Origin: Candidatus Nitrososphaera gargensis Ga9.2
Lineage (GTDB): Archaea > Thermoproteota > Nitrososphaeria > Nitrososphaerales > Nitrososphaeraceae
Assembly (NCBI RefSeq): GCF_000303155.1
Contig: NC_018719.1
Coordinates: forward strand, 1,426,001 to 1,490,000
DNA length: 64,000 bases
Reading direction: 5' to 3'
This document shows, in pieces, positions 26,422 to 36,133 of the stretch. The notes beneath the pieces are model-generated. The model was given only the letters and a program-made list of their open reading frames with translations, searched no databases and was not told the origin of the DNA. The position numbers were made by a program, and so were the translations under genes. Position 1 is the stretch's first letter. Every line of letters starts with the position of its first letter.

Positions 26422-27588
26422 ATGCCGGGCTATGATGTGATAGTTGCAGGCGGTAGTGTTTCCGGCCTGCTTGCAGCACGCGAGGCCGCGGCTGGCGGCC
26501 TCTCTGTGGCTGTCCTTGAGGAGGACTCGGAGATAGGGACGCCGGAGCACTGCGGTGGGCTTGTGAGCATAGCAGGCATACGGAACATAGGCATCGTGCC
26601 AGACGCAAGTGCAGTAGAAAACACCAAGATCGCGCGGGCTAAGATCCTCTCTCCCTCTAGCGGCTTTGAGATCAGCGCAGAAAAGCAAAAAGTGATGGTG
26701 CTTGATAGGCGGGCTTTTGACAAGCAGATCGCATTTCAGGCGCAAAAGCTGGGTGCCGAAATAAAGGTAAAATGCGCCATGCGATCGTTTTCAAAAAAAG
26801 AAGACGACGGCCCCACCTACATTGTCAAGACCTCTGAAGGCGACCTTGTATGCAAATATTTCGTAGACGCAAGGGGCGTCGCGTCGATAATCGCCAGAAA
26901 CAGAGAAGGCGTCCTCCAGTCAGCACAGTATGAAGTTTATGCGCCGTGGATAGAGCGGGACACCATCGAAGTCGCGTTTGACAACCAGCGTTATCCCGGC
27001 TTTTTTGCGTGGATAATACCTACTGCGCAGGGAAGCGGCAAGGTCGGAGTGGCTGGCAGGGGCATCAATGCGGCAAGCGCGCTCCAGTCATACATTGATG
27101 GCAAGGGTAAATGCTCAATCGTGCGCAAAGTATACGCATCCATATGGGTCAACGGCCCGATGGAAAACCTTGTGTCTGACAGAATGATAATAGTGGGCGA
27201 TGCGGCTGGCCAGAGCAAGCCCACCACCGCAGGCGGCATCTATACCTGCGGCATGGGAGGCGTGCTTGCGGGGCGAGCAGTGGCAGAGGCAGCCAGAAAG
27301 AATGATGACAGGCTTTTGGCCCAGTACGAAAAAGATTGGCGATCGATGTTTGGCGCAGAGTTTGAAAAGATGCTGCTTGCAAGGAAGCTCTTGGAACGAC
27401 TCGACAACAAGGCCATAGACGAGCTCTTTTCAGCTGTGCCGCCAGAAAAGATCGAGGAGGCATCGGCCAGCGGCGACTTTGACTTTCATTCCGCCGCTCT
27501 GGCCAAGATTCTCGGCGCAAAGAGCGCCACCCGGATGGCCAAGGCGCTACTTGGCAACGAGATCAGGCGCCTGATTGACATCAGCTAA
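26422..27588 (+). CDS. Geranylgeranyl reductase-family flavoprotein
   Basis: FAD-dependent reductase of the digeranylgeranylglycerophospholipid reductase family, which saturates isoprenoid chains of archaeal lipids. 388 residues from the ATG at 26422; FAD Rossmann motif DVIVAGGSVSGLLAAREAAA at the N-terminus, GTPEHCGGLVS substrate-site segment, DARGVAS, and the second FAD motif MIIVGDAAGQSKPTTAGGI. Several paralogues usually exist per genome, so the exact substrate (lipid or quinone side chain) is not fixed. Confidence 0.88.
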   Translation: MPGYDVIVAGGSVSGLLAAREAAAGGLSVAVLEEDSEIGTPEHCGGLVSIAGIRNIGIVPDASAVENTKIARAKILSPSSGFEISAEKQKVMVLDRRAFDKQIAFQAQKLGAEIKVKCAMRSFSKKEDDGPTYIVKTSEGDLVCKYFVDARGVASIIARNREGVLQSAQYEVYAPWIERDTIEVAFDNQRYPGFFAWIIPTAQGSGKVGVAGRGINAASALQSYIDGKGKCSIVRKVYASIWVNGPMENLVSDRMIIVGDAAGQSKPTTAGGIYTCGMGGVLAGRAVAEAARKNDDRLLAQYEKDWRSMFGAEFEKMLLARKLLERLDNKAIDELFSAVPPEKIEEASASGDFDFHSAALAKILGAKSATRMAKALLGNEIRRLIDIS

Positions 27589-27627
27589 GCAAGATATAAA
27601 TTCGGTTAACCTTAAGAGAGCACGTAT

Positions 27628-27807
27628 ATGTCCAAGCCATTGCAATTGCCGGTCTGCACATCATGCAGCAGGCCGATTATGCCTAACGATGAATGTGTCA
27701 AGTATTACTGTCCAAACTGTGGCTACGTGCTCATATGGCGTTGTGAATCCTGCCGCGAGTTTGCGAGACCTTACAAGTGCGTAGGGTGTGCTTTTGAGGG
27801 CCCATAG
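27628..27807 (+). CDS. Zinc-ribbon RNA-binding protein (59 aa)
   Basis: A 59-residue protein with four CxxC knuckles: CTSCSRPIMPNDECVKY, CPNCGYVLIWRCESC, CVGCAFEGP. This pattern is that of the small archaeal zinc-ribbon RNA-binding proteins (DUF1610-like) that precede aEF-1beta in many archaea. The stop is two bases before the aEF-1beta ATG, so the two are co-transcribed. Confidence 0.85.
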   Translation: MSKPLQLPVCTSCSRPIMPNDECVKYYCPNCGYVLIWRCESCREFARPYKCVGCAFEGP

Positions 27808-27809
27808 AC

Positions 27810-28091
27810 ATGGCACGGCTAGTAGCCAGAATAAGGATAATGCCTGCAGACGCCGAGTCCAACCTTGACAGCGTCGTCAATTCTATAAAAAGCTCCTTGC
27901 CTGAAGGAATGGAGATGAAGGGCCACGCGATGGAGCCGATCGCCTTTGGGCTAAAGGCCATAGTCGGAGACTTTCTGCTGGAAGACGCAGAAGGGCAGAT
28001 GGACAAGCTGGAGGAGTCGATCAAGAATGTCGAAGGCGTCGGCGAGATCGAAGTGATGAATATCAGCAGGCAATCAGTAAAAATGAAGTAG
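27810..28091 (+). CDS. Translation elongation factor aEF-1beta
   Basis: Nucleotide-exchange factor for aEF-1alpha. 93 residues matching the archaeal form: MARLVARIRIMPADAESNLD, EPIAFGLKAIVGDFLLED, and the final GEIEVMNISRQ. It is directly after the zinc-ribbon gene and before CDC48. Confidence 0.95.
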   Translation: MARLVARIRIMPADAESNLDSVVNSIKSSLPEGMEMKGHAMEPIAFGLKAIVGDFLLEDAEGQMDKLEESIKNVEGVGEIEVMNISRQSVKMK

Positions 28092-28116
28092 TAGCAATGC
28101 AGGAGGCTTTTACAGT

Positions 28117-30312
28117 TTGAAAAAGGTGCGCACTGGGAGCGACGAATCATCTCCCATCCAGCTCAGGGTAGCTGAGGCCAAGCACCGCGACGTGGGCAAG
28201 CGGCGGGCAAGGATAGACGCGCGCTACATGGATCACTTGGGAATTCAAGCCGGCGAGGTCGTCGAGCTTGTGGGCAAGCGCAGCACTGCAGTAACGGCAT
28301 GGCCGGCTGACGAGGAAGAAAAAGAGAGCGACATTATCAGGATAGATGGGCAGACGAGAAAGAACGCCGGCGTAGGACTCAATGATCTCTTGAACGTCAG
28401 AAAGATCGACTGCAAGCAGGCCAAGAGCGTGACCCTCATGCCACTTGGCGACAGTACCATTACTGTCGACAAGGAGTTTTGCGACTTTGTAAAGAACAGG
28501 ATCAAGGGCTACCCCGTGAACGAGGGCGACGAGATTTCAGTAGTCATCTTGGGCAACCAGATGGACTTTAAGGTAGAAAGGGTCTCGCCAAAGGCCATAG
28601 CAAGAATAGAGAGGCAGACAAAGCTCACCATAATGGCCGAGATCACAAGCGACAGAAAGCCGCGCGTGACCTACGAAGAGATAGGTGGCATGAAAGAGCA
28701 GATAAAGCGCCTGCGCGAGATCGTGGAACTTCCGATGCGCCACCCCGAGGTCTTTGCAAGGCTTGGCATAGAGCCACACAGCGGGATCCTGATGTATGGG
28801 TCGCCGGGCTGCGGCAAGACCCTGATCGCAAAAGCTCTTGCGTCAGAGTCTGAGGCGAACTTTTTCATAATCAACGGCCCCGAGATCATGAACAAATACT
28901 ATGGCGAGACAGAAGCGAGGCTGCGCGACATCTTTAAAGAGGCGCGCGAGTCTTCGCCCAGCATAATATTCATCGACGAGATCGACGCCATCGCCCCAAA
29001 GAGAGAGGAGGCATTTGGCGATGTCGAAAAGCGCGTCGTGGCGCAGCTCCTTGCGCTCATGGACGGCATGTCCGAGAGGGGTCAAGTCATCGTACTTGGC
29101 GCCACCAACAGGCCGGAGAGCCTGGATCCTGCGCTGAGGCGTCCCGGCAGGTTTGACAGGGAAATAGAGATAGGTGTCCCAAACGCTGAAGGCAGGCTTG
29201 AGATACTGCAGATACACACCCGCGGCATGCCACTCTCTGACGACATCAACTTGCAAGAGCTTGCGTCAGAGCTCCATGGATACACCGGCGCGGACATCAA
29301 GGCGCTGTGTAGAGAGGCCGCCATGAAGGCGCTCAGGCGATACCTGCCAGAGATAGACCTTGAAGGAGACAAGATATCGCCAGAGATCCTTGAAGGCATG
29401 GTCATAACAAACCGCGACTTTAAGGAAGGCATGAAAGAGATCGTCCCGACCGCAATGAGGGAATTCTACGTCGAAGTCGCGCGCATAAAGTGGAACGACG
29501 TCGGCGGCCTGTACGAGGCAAAGCGCACCCTGCATGACAACCTCATAACGGCCATCAGGGAGCCGGACAAATTTGCCAAGATGGGCATCAGGCCGCCGCG
29601 AGGGGCTCTGCTCTACGGGCCGCCGGGCACCGGCAAGACGCTCCTTGCAAAGGCGCTTGCCACAGAGAGCAATGCAAATATCATCGTAGTCCGCGGGCCC
29701 GAAGTGCTCAGTAAGTGGGTAGGAGAATCTGAAAAGGCAATCCGCGAGATCTTTCGAAAGGCCAAGTCCTCGTCGCCATGCATTGTCGTCTTCGATGAGC
29801 TGGACTCGCTTGCAAGGCCGAGAGGACAAGAAGAGGACATGTCAGGCAACGAGCGGGTCCTCAGCCAGATACTGACTGAAATGGACGATTCAGGAAGCGC
29901 CGGCGTGGTAGTGATAGGCATAACTAACCGGCCTGACCTCATTGATACGTCGCTGCTCCGACCTGGAAGGCTGGACCTGATCTTGTATGTCGGGCCGCCG
30001 GACGAAAAGGCCAGACAGGAGATATTGAGGATAATAACGCAGCCGATGCCCCTTGCAAACGACGTCGATCTGGCAGGCATCGCCCAGTCCACAAAGAGCT
30101 TTAGCGGAGCCGACCTTGTGGCGCTGTGCAGAGAGGCCGCGGTGAACGCCATGCAGAGCAAGTCAGAGATCATATCAAACGCCGACTTTGCCAAGGCAAT
30201 AAGGCTTGTCCGGCCGTCGATAACAAAGGACGTCGAAGACTGGTACGAGTCGATAAAGAAAAACATCACATATGCGATGCCCAAACAGATAGACAAGACA
30301 TTCTACGGCTGA
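28117..30312 (+). CDS. CDC48/VCP-type AAA+ ATPase
   Basis: Hexameric unfoldase of protein quality control. 731 residues: N-domain (about 12-180), then two AAA modules. The first P-loop is GSPGCGKT at 228-235 with Walker [13 protein letters not shown]; the second is GPPGTGKT near 501 with Walker [14 protein letters not shown]. Cys replaces the usual Thr in the first P-loop, a change to note. TTG start 25 bases after aEF-1beta. The C-terminus lacks a long tail. Confidence 0.95.
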   Translation: MKKVRTGSDESSPIQLRVAEAKHRDVGKRRARIDARYMDHLGIQAGEVVELVGKRSTAVTAWPADEEEKESDIIRIDGQTRKNAGVGLNDLLNVRKIDCKQAKSVTLMPLGDSTITVDKEFCDFVKNRIKGYPVNEGDEISVVILGNQMDFKVERVSPKAIARIERQTKLTIMAEITSDRKPRVTYEEIGGMKEQIKRLREIVELPMRHPEVFARLGIEPHSGILMYGSPGCGKTLIAKALASESEANFFIINGPEIMNKYYGETEARLRDIFKEARESSPSIIFIDEIDAIAPKREEAFGDVEKRVVAQLLALMDGMSERGQVIVLGATNRPESLDPALRRPGRFDREIEIGVPNAEGRLEILQIHTRGMPLSDDINLQELASELHGYTGADIKALCREAAMKALRRYLPEIDLEGDKISPEILEGMVITNRDFKEGMKEIVPTAMREFYVEVARIKWNDVGGLYEAKRTLHDNLITAIREPDKFAKMGIRPPRGALLYGPPGTGKTLLAKALATESNANIIVVRGPEVLSKWVGESEKAIREIFRKAKSSSPCIVVFDELDSLARPRGQEEDMSGNERVLSQILTEMDDSGSAGVVVIGITNRPDLIDTSLLRPGRLDLILYVGPPDEKARQEILRIITQPMPLANDVDLAGIAQSTKSFSGADLVALCREAAVNAMQSKSEIISNADFAKAIRLVRPSITKDVEDWYESIKKNITYAMPKQIDKTFYG

Positions 30313-30529
30313 TTATCACATTATATAGCTGATGATACGGACAGATTGCAAAACAAAAGTTTTTGCTTGCTATAGTAGAAAATGTTTTTCTTGTTCTGTT
30401 GATATAACGCCCAGATGCACGGCCAAGGTGGCAATATGAATATTTATCATATAAGATTTTATAGTAAAACTCCATAAGGATTAAGTAACATAAGGCTCTT
30501 CCATAAACATTGAAGACAATAGGTCCTTT

Positions 30530-31324
30530 TTGGTTGCAACATTCCTGATTGGAATGTTGTTGTCCATTGCAAGGCTAGATTCAGCATACGCGACAACATC
30601 CGCTCCCACTCCAAGCGGAGGATCAGAGACTGCAATACTGGTAATAGGAGACCAAGAGTTTGACATCCAGTACACGATAAACGGCGGTACTTTAGAGGAG
30701 AGGATGACTGCCGACCCAGCGCTGAAAACTTTGCTGGTTACAATTTCTTCCACATCAGACGGCAATCTCACCATCGGGCTTCCAACCGAAGCGATAGATG
30801 CAGAGGACAATGAGTTCTCTGTCTTTGTCGATGGCGAATTCAGGAATTTTGTCGTTGACGAACTAAAGCGAACCGCGGACGCCAGAGTTCTCTATATCGA
30901 ATTTGAGAATGGGACTGAGGAAATTGAAATAGTTGGTACATCCATGGCGAGAGAAGAAGACGAGGAGCCAGAGCCCGCGCCGCAGACGTTCTCTGTGGAA
31001 ATAGAAGACCGTAGCTACGACATTCCTTACAAAGTCACCGGCGGCTTTGTGCAGAGCGTTAGTGCAGACATCGAGTCAAAGAGTCTAACGGTTTCCATCT
31101 CCTCAAATACCAGTGGCATTCTCGCGCTCTGGCTACCAACCGAAATGATAGATGCAGATGATGAATTCTCTGTGCTTATCGATGGTCAAGCCGCCAACTT
31201 CACTGAGCTGGACTCTACTGATGACGCAAGAGTCCTCCAAGTGGAATTCGAAAATGGAAGCGAAGAAATCGAGATCGCAGGTACCTTCATAGTTCCAGAG
31301 TTGGCAGTTTGGCAATTCTGGTGA
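30530..31324 (+). CDS. PEFG-CTERM-type surface protein with two tandem domains, ends out of frame
   Basis: Read as 264 residues: a signal peptide ending DSAYA, then two copies of a ~110-residue beta-rich domain. The copies share I-x-Y-x-(I/V)-x-GG, then LPTEAIDAEDNEFSVFVDG versus LPTEMIDADDEFSVLIDG, and FENGTEEIEI versus FENGSEEIEI. In this frame it ends at VPELAVWQFW. One extra T would restore VPEFGSLAILVTSIAIVGT and a basic end (stop near 31393), the thaumarchaeal PEFG-CTERM anchor. Likewise one more T near 30526 would give a better N-terminus, MKTIGPFLVATF, from a TTG at 30510. Likely substrate of the archaeosortase-like protein at 44610. Confidence 0.75.
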   Translation: MVATFLIGMLLSIARLDSAYATTSAPTPSGGSETAILVIGDQEFDIQYTINGGTLEERMTADPALKTLLVTISSTSDGNLTIGLPTEAIDAEDNEFSVFVDGEFRNFVVDELKRTADARVLYIEFENGTEEIEIVGTSMAREEDEEPEPAPQTFSVEIEDRSYDIPYKVTGGFVQSVSADIESKSLTVSISSNTSGILALWLPTEMIDADDEFSVLIDGQAANFTELDSTDDARVLQVEFENGSEEIEIAGTFIVPELAVWQFW

Positions 31325-31534
31325 CATCAATAGCGATCGTCGGAACAATCGCTGCGACAAGAAGGATCCATAAATTTGGCGGCCTACAAATATAGCAGAG
31401 TTTTTTCTTATCTGCTCCTATACATCCCTTTTCATTTTTAAGACAGAGCATAAAACCGTATGCAGAGGATATTGCAAGCTCAAAAGAATATAACCAGCCG
31501 CGTGCCAATAGCAAGACATTCTACGGGTAACAAC

Positions 31535-31762
31535 ATGAAATATCCCATCCGGAACCTTATGTATGAAAAGATAAGGCAGGCAGGCACGTTGACCGATGCT
31601 GACCTCATGAAAGACCTGTCAAAGGACGGCGTCACGCTTGCCGAGTCAGAGTTTAACAAGACACTTTTAGACCTCGAAATATATGGCCTAGTCAGGGTCT
31701 CGTGGGTGACAAAAGACAAACGCAGGATCGAGCTGGTCGCCGATTCCGGCACTGCTAGCTGA
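31535..31762 (+). CDS. Small winged-helix protein
   Basis: 75 residues from the ATG at 31535 (a longer frame starts at 31460 in AT-rich DNA). Helix-turn-helix pattern: RNLMYEKIRQAGTLTDADL, ESEFNKTLLDLEIYGLVRVS and a wing WVTKDKRRIELV. Likely a small regulator or TFE-like DNA-binding unit. It overlaps the convergent haem O synthase gene by eight bases. Confidence 0.72.
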   Translation: MKYPIRNLMYEKIRQAGTLTDADLMKDLSKDGVTLAESEFNKTLLDLEIYGLVRVSWVTKDKRRIELVADSGTAS

Positions 31763-32660
31763 GAAGCTGGATAGGCAGAGGATAGTAGAACAGCGCGTCG
31801 ACTGCGAGCGCCACGAATATTGCCACAAGATACGGTGCGGTAACCTTGTACGCCTTCCAAGCAAATTCCGGCGTTGGATTCTTTGTCAGCTTGTAATGGT
31901 AGGCAAGCATCAGCGAGCCAGAGACTGCCGCGACTGCGGTGTAGAGCACGCCAGGGCCAAAGAATGCAATTGCCACAGAGTATGGAAGCAGTATTGCAGT
32001 GTTGAGCAGGATGTAGCTTGCAGTCTTTTGGTTGCCGATCAGCACAGGAAGCATGGGCACCCGCACGCTTGCGTATTCTTCCCTTGCCCTTATCGCAAGG
32101 CACCAAAAGTGCGGAGGTGTCCACATGAACACGAGCCACCCCACCAGAAACCCAAGCAGATCCATCGAGCCTGTGACAGCGGCCCATCCAGCCATAGAGG
32201 CGGCGCTCCCGGCGAACCCTCCAATGATAATGTTTGAGGCGTTGCTCCGCTTGAGCCACGCGGTGTAGATTATTACGTAAAAGAATATGCCAAGCGCAAT
32301 CATGCCTGTAGCCACAGGGTTCAGAGTAAACCATGCAATAATGACAGAAACAGCGCTAACTGCAATCCCATAAGCAAGAACGCTCTTTGGCAACAGCCTC
32401 CCTGCAGGAATAGGCCTTCTAGCAGTCCTCTCCATCACCTTGTCGATGTCCCTGTCGTAGTAATGGTTAAGCGCGCTTGCGCCCATCGATGCCAGAGCGC
32501 CGGCAAGCGTGAGAAAGCCCAGCGTGAACCAGTCAACGTCCCATGCCACGCCGGGAGTAGCGTCAAACCGGGTGGCAGCAAGATACGACGTGACTGCCGT
32601 TATCACCAAGACTACCACTATTCGTGGCTTTGAAACCTCGACATAATCGCGTGCAGTCAC
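31755..32660 (-). CDS. ctaB: Protohaem IX farnesyltransferase (haem O synthase)
   Basis: Adds the farnesyl chain to haem B for terminal oxidases. 301 residues, nine helices, UbiA family; the prenyl-diphosphate motifs NHYYDRDIDKVMERTARRP and the second YASVRVPML segment are present. Usual length. Needed for the haem-copper oxidase of aerobic ammonia oxidisers. Confidence 0.93.
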   Translation of the reverse strand: MTARDYVEVSKPRIVVVLVITAVTSYLAATRFDATPGVAWDVDWFTLGFLTLAGALASMGASALNHYYDRDIDKVMERTARRPIPAGRLLPKSVLAYGIAVSAVSVIIAWFTLNPVATGMIALGIFFYVIIYTAWLKRSNASNIIIGGFAGSAASMAGWAAVTGSMDLLGFLVGWLVFMWTPPHFWCLAIRAREEYASVRVPMLPVLIGNQKTASYILLNTAILLPYSVAIAFFGPGVLYTAVAAVSGSLMLAYHYKLTKNPTPEFAWKAYKVTAPYLVAIFVALAVDALFYYPLPIQLLS

Positions 32661-33205
32661 AGGGTTGCCTCAGAGAGAGTGCTGCTCTGCTTGCATTTAA
32701 TTTATTCGTTGAGTCAGTAGACGAAATGTTTCAGATTAGCCACCTGCAGCTTGAAGAATATCATCATCTTACGCCTGAGTAGGGCATGCTCGCCATCCGA
32801 CATGCCACACTTGCACTTCTTCATTCCTGTCGATCGAGCCTCTGCAATGGCACAGAGCTTGGCTATCTTGTTTAGTGCCTGCGAAGTCATAGTATGGGCC
32901 TATCCTGTGGGTGTGCTCGAGCATATCCAACAGGTTGACGGTCGTGAGCCAGGCATCCGATACCGTGCCGCCTTGCCCACTTCAAACAGGTCCGCTACAG
33001 ACACGGCTATGACGCCCCGTACAGGGTATTAAAACATCATACCAATTATTATACACCTATCAAAATAGCTAAAATAGGCTGCTAGTTTGCGCTTCAAAAA
33101 AGTGCATAAACCTATCACGCTATTCGCAGTTGTTGTTGCCCTTCCTTTAGCGGCTTCCCAATATACCTTTGATTTCAGCCAAGCTTCAACTCGTGCTACC
33201 CATCA
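32661..33205. other. Gene-poor spacer with a possible gene remnant
   Basis: No intact gene. On the reverse strand 32769-32990 stays open and reads DAWLTTVNLLDMLEHTHRIG, then PYYDFAGTKQDSQALC and a Cys/His pair, without a start codon; it may be the 3' end of a lost gene. On the plus strand 33087-33200 encodes a signal-peptide-like stretch (KPITLFAVVVALPLAAS) that runs into the antisense of the phasin-like gene. Confidence 0.3.
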
Positions 33206-33862
33206 TTATTTTCTTTTAGTAGACCCTGTCTCTCCCCTAGTGGGACCTTCCTCTCCTCCAGCCGCCGTCTCTGCACCTGCGCCAGCTGCACCAGCAGTGG
33301 TCGGACCACCACCGCCTTCAGTTTGAACCCTTATGGCCTCCTTAGTCATGTGACCCATCGCTCTTGCAGTGTTGGAAGTCATTTTCGACACTTCTTTTGC
33401 ATTTTCTCTTGCGTACCTTGTAGCTGCTCTGGCTGCTTCTGCTCCAGCAAACATCATGTTGGTAGTCATCCTTGTTCCAGCGGCAAAGTTTTCTGCTGTA
33501 CTAGATACCATCCTTGCATACATGTCTGCCATATTTCTTGGCTGTATGCCTCCAGTCCACCAGTTCCAAGGTTGCATCCATTCCATCCAATACCCTGCCC
33601 TGTCTGCCATATCGCGCCAAGCAGATTGCATTGAATTTAGAACATCCTTTTGTGACTCCAGAAATGTATCAGCTATTTCCCTAGTTGCATCGGCTGTCTC
33701 ATTCTGAAGATCTGTTATTGTTTGGGAGAAGCGAGGAACTTCCCTTCTTGTCTCTTCTATCGCCCTTCGAATATTGTCTCTTGTCTCGTCAATAGAGCGA
33801 ATAGTTGCTTCCTGCTGTTCCCTTTGAGTGCGTTCATCCATACGTCTTGTTGATGATGCCAT
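33206..33862 (-). CDS. Phasin-like / PhaE-like protein
   Basis: A 218-residue protein: charged coiled-coil N-terminus (TRDNIRRAIEETRREVPRFS), a Trp-rich middle (YWMEWMQPWNWWTGG), a long helix with Ala repeats (AGAEAARAATRYARENAKE) and a Gly/Ala tail. This resembles phasins and PhaE subunits that coat or build polyhydroxyalkanoate granules, which Nitrososphaera can make. The next upstream gene on the same strand is DUF2795. The PHA link is inference. Confidence 0.65.
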   Translation of the reverse strand: MASSTRRMDERTQREQQEATIRSIDETRDNIRRAIEETRREVPRFSQTITDLQNETADATREIADTFLESQKDVLNSMQSAWRDMADRAGYWMEWMQPWNWWTGGIQPRNMADMYARMVSSTAENFAAGTRMTTNMMFAGAEAARAATRYARENAKEVSKMTSNTARAMGHMTKEAIRVQTEGGGGPTTAGAAGAGAETAAGGEEGPTRGETGSTKRK

Positions 33863-33983
33863 ATTGTCAGAGTTTCAAGACTGATAGCAAAGATAAGGAT
33901 TGCAATTGATTTTATGATGTACCGTTCTTCAGAATCATCTATGTTGATTGTTTTCCTTCCATCTTCGATGATCTACTTCAAGA

Positions 33984-34301
33984 TTAGCCCTGTACCAGCC
34001 GCGCTGCTTCAGCTACTTCAGAGACGTTCTGATACTGGCGCTCCTCTATCTTTTGGACCAGCGGCAGCACCTCATTGCGCTCGAGCTTGTTTGACTGTTC
34101 TACGAACCTGATAATGGAGCTCTTGTCAGCCGGAAAGTCAAGGTCCTTCAAGACCTGTCCAAGGGCTGCTGCACTTGGAAAGTCGCTGACTGTCTTTTCC
34201 CTCTGCCCTCCCTCCACACGGTCCTGCCTCCGTAAAGTCCGCTGGGTCTGCTCCGCGTTGAATTCCGTAGGGATCTGCTCCCGGTTTTCCCTTTCTGACA
34301 T
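33984..34301 (-). CDS. DUF2795 protein
   Basis: 105 residues; charged leader, then a DUF2795 core with PSAAALGQVLKDLDFPADKS and ERQYQNVSEVAEAARLVQG. Helical; function unknown. It lies 121 bases upstream of the phasin-like gene on the same strand and is divergent from the PRC-barrel gene. Confidence 0.8.
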   Translation of the reverse strand: MSERENREQIPTEFNAEQTQRTLRRQDRVEGGQREKTVSDFPSAAALGQVLKDLDFPADKSSIIRFVEQSNKLERNEVLPLVQKIEERQYQNVSEVAEAARLVQG

Positions 34302-34376
34302 GGCAGAAAATGTCCAATATTTCTATTAACGGTTGTAGAACAAGATAAAAGCTATGTCGACATAGTAGTATATGCA

Positions 34377-34844
34377 GTGACCGATTTTAAAGATGCAGAG
34401 GTCTATACAGTTGAAGGAAAAAGAATGGGCAGAATAAAGGAGATCAATGCCAGATACTTTACAGCTTTCAAGCGCGGCCTTGTAACAGACGAGGAATTCC
34501 GGATCCCAATTTCTGCGATCTCGGCGGTTGAAAACTATGACAGTGCAACGACAGTAGTCAGGCTCAGCCTGAAAGAAGAGCAGTTAAAGCACGGCTACGA
34601 GTTTGCAAGGGCCAAGCCCAACTCTGAATTTGCGAGTGGAGTTGCAGAATCCGAGCGAAAGATCCTGTTGGAAAAGCCGATGATCAGGTATGAATCGCCC
34701 CATCCGGTCGAAGAAACCATAATGGCGGAGAGGCCGCCTCCCATTTCAGAATACCTTTGCGACATGTGCAATGAAAAGTTTGGTAGCCCCGGAGAACTGC
34801 AAGAACACAGGGTGGCTCAGCACAAGGCCCCGACTGGCATTTGA
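34377..34844 (+). CDS. PRC-barrel-like protein with C-terminal C2H2 finger
   Basis: 155 residues from a GTG. Residues 1-65 resemble a PRC barrel (DAEVYTVEGKRMGRIKEI; RIPISAISAVENY). The last 35 residues hold a C2H2 finger: YLCDMCNEKFGSPGELQEHR plus VAQH. The fusion is typical of thaumarchaeal accessory proteins; nucleic-acid or membrane-surface role unknown. Confidence 0.72.
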   Translation: MTDFKDAEVYTVEGKRMGRIKEINARYFTAFKRGLVTDEEFRIPISAISAVENYDSATTVVRLSLKEEQLKHGYEFARAKPNSEFASGVAESERKILLEKPMIRYESPHPVEETIMAERPPPISEYLCDMCNEKFGSPGELQEHRVAQHKAPTGI

Positions 34845-34897
34845 CAACTAGAAGAAACGATTAAGTATACCAAACAAACCCCAATTACTTGTATAAC

Positions 34898-36133
34898 ATG
34901 TCTGATTGGGACCTTCTGACCCCCGGGATAGGTCTTACTTCCATAGGCATTGTTGGCGTTGCAATTTCTCTTTCGGGCATTGCCAAGACCTTTATTGACG
35001 GCATGCACGCAGTCTCGCTTTTGACAATGTTTATCGGCATGATCTTCCTTGCCTCAGGACTTTTCAAGGACGGCTTTCCTTCTACAGGGCGGGCCAAGTC
35101 TGCCACCTTTATCACGCTCGGGTTCCTTGTCACCTTTGGCTTTGCAGCCGCAGTCACGGTCAGCACGCAGGTCCCAAGCATTTACGCCTACATTGGCCTG
35201 ATGCTGATAATCTCGATTCCAGCTGCAGTCCTTGCATTTGCTTCATACAAGCAGATCCCGTACATCAAGGCACTGGCAGTTATATTCATCGGAGCTGCGG
35301 TTGTTGGCGGCTCTACGTTCTATGCCTTTGGCCTCGTGACACCTAGGCCACCAGCACCACCAGAAGAAGAGGAGCCGGCTGAAGAGCCTGCACCTCCGGC
35401 CAACATCATCAATGCAACAATACTAGCGGGTGCTTCAGCACAGGGCAATCCTGACTATGAGCCTGATCCTATTACTGTCAACAAGGGCGATGGGGTGCGA
35501 TGGGTCAATGAGGACAATGTGCCTCACACAGTAACGAGCAGGCAAGAGGGCGTATTTGACTCTTCAATAATCAATGCAGGAGGAAACTGGCTCTTGAACA
35601 CAGCAGAGCTTGACTCGGCAGAATATGAGTACTTCTGCACATTGCATCCAAACATGGTAGCCACGCTGACAGTGACGGAAGGCGGAGCGGCGGCCCCTGC
35701 AGAAGGCTCCGGTAATGCAACCGCTCCAGAAAATGCGACAGCTCCAGAAGGTTCGTCCAACAACCAATCATCAACTACAAGCAATGAAACAACAGCAAGC
35801 ACGCCAAATGCTACCACTGGCGGCAGCGGTGCTTCTGTAACCTCGGTGTCTATAGTAGTCGGGTCATCGGTTCCAACAAATGGCGAGTTCTACAACCCCG
35901 AAAACGTAGAGACGACGGTCGGCAGCATGGTGGCTTGGACCAATGACGACAGCGTGCCCCATACTGTAACGTCAGGAGTGGTGGAAAACAACAGCCCCAA
36001 GCCGGACGGCAAGTTTGACTCAAGCATCATGAATCACGGCGCCAGCTTTAGGTTCGTGTTTGACGAAGCCGGCGAATACCCATACTATTGCTCGTTGCAC
36101 CCGTATATGACCGGCAAGGTCACTGTAAACTAA
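34898..36133 (+). CDS. Membrane protein with two cupredoxin domains
   Basis: 411 residues. Four to five N-terminal transmembrane helices (to about 150) are followed by a Pro/Glu linker and two blue-copper domains separated by an Ala/Thr/Asn linker. Each domain shows His (VPHTVTS) and the Cys-His-Met cluster (FCTLHPNM; YCSLHPYM). Likely an electron carrier on the outer membrane face. ATG at 34898; an ATG nine bases earlier is possible. TAATG overlap with the JAMM gene suggests coupling. Confidence 0.88.
   Translation: MSDWDLLTPGIGLTSIGIVGVAISLSGIAKTFIDGMHAVSLLTMFIGMIFLASGLFKDGFPSTGRAKSATFITLGFLVTFGFAAAVTVSTQVPSIYAYIGLMLIISIPAAVLAFASYKQIPYIKALAVIFIGAAVVGGSTFYAFGLVTPRPPAPPEEEEPAEEPAPPANIINATILAGASAQGNPDYEPDPITVNKGDGVRWVNEDNVPHTVTSRQEGVFDSSIINAGGNWLLNTAELDSAEYEYFCTLHPNMVATLTVTEGGAAAPAEGSGNATAPENATAPEGSSNNQSSTTSNETTASTPNATTGGSGASVTSVSIVVGSSVPTNGEFYNPENVETTVGSMVAWTNDDSVPHTVTSGVVENNSPKPDGKFDSSIMNHGASFRFVFDEAGEYPYYCSLHPYMTGKVTVN

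Noticed and set aside
32769-32990. Reverse open stretch reading DMLEHTHRIGPYYDFAG
   Set aside because: No start codon and no match recalled; kept only as a possible remnant in the spacer note.
33087-33326. Plus-strand frame with a signal-peptide-like start
   Set aside because: After about 38 residues it becomes the antisense of the well-supported phasin-like gene, and the Pro/Ala tail is a reflection of that gene's Gly/Ala codons.
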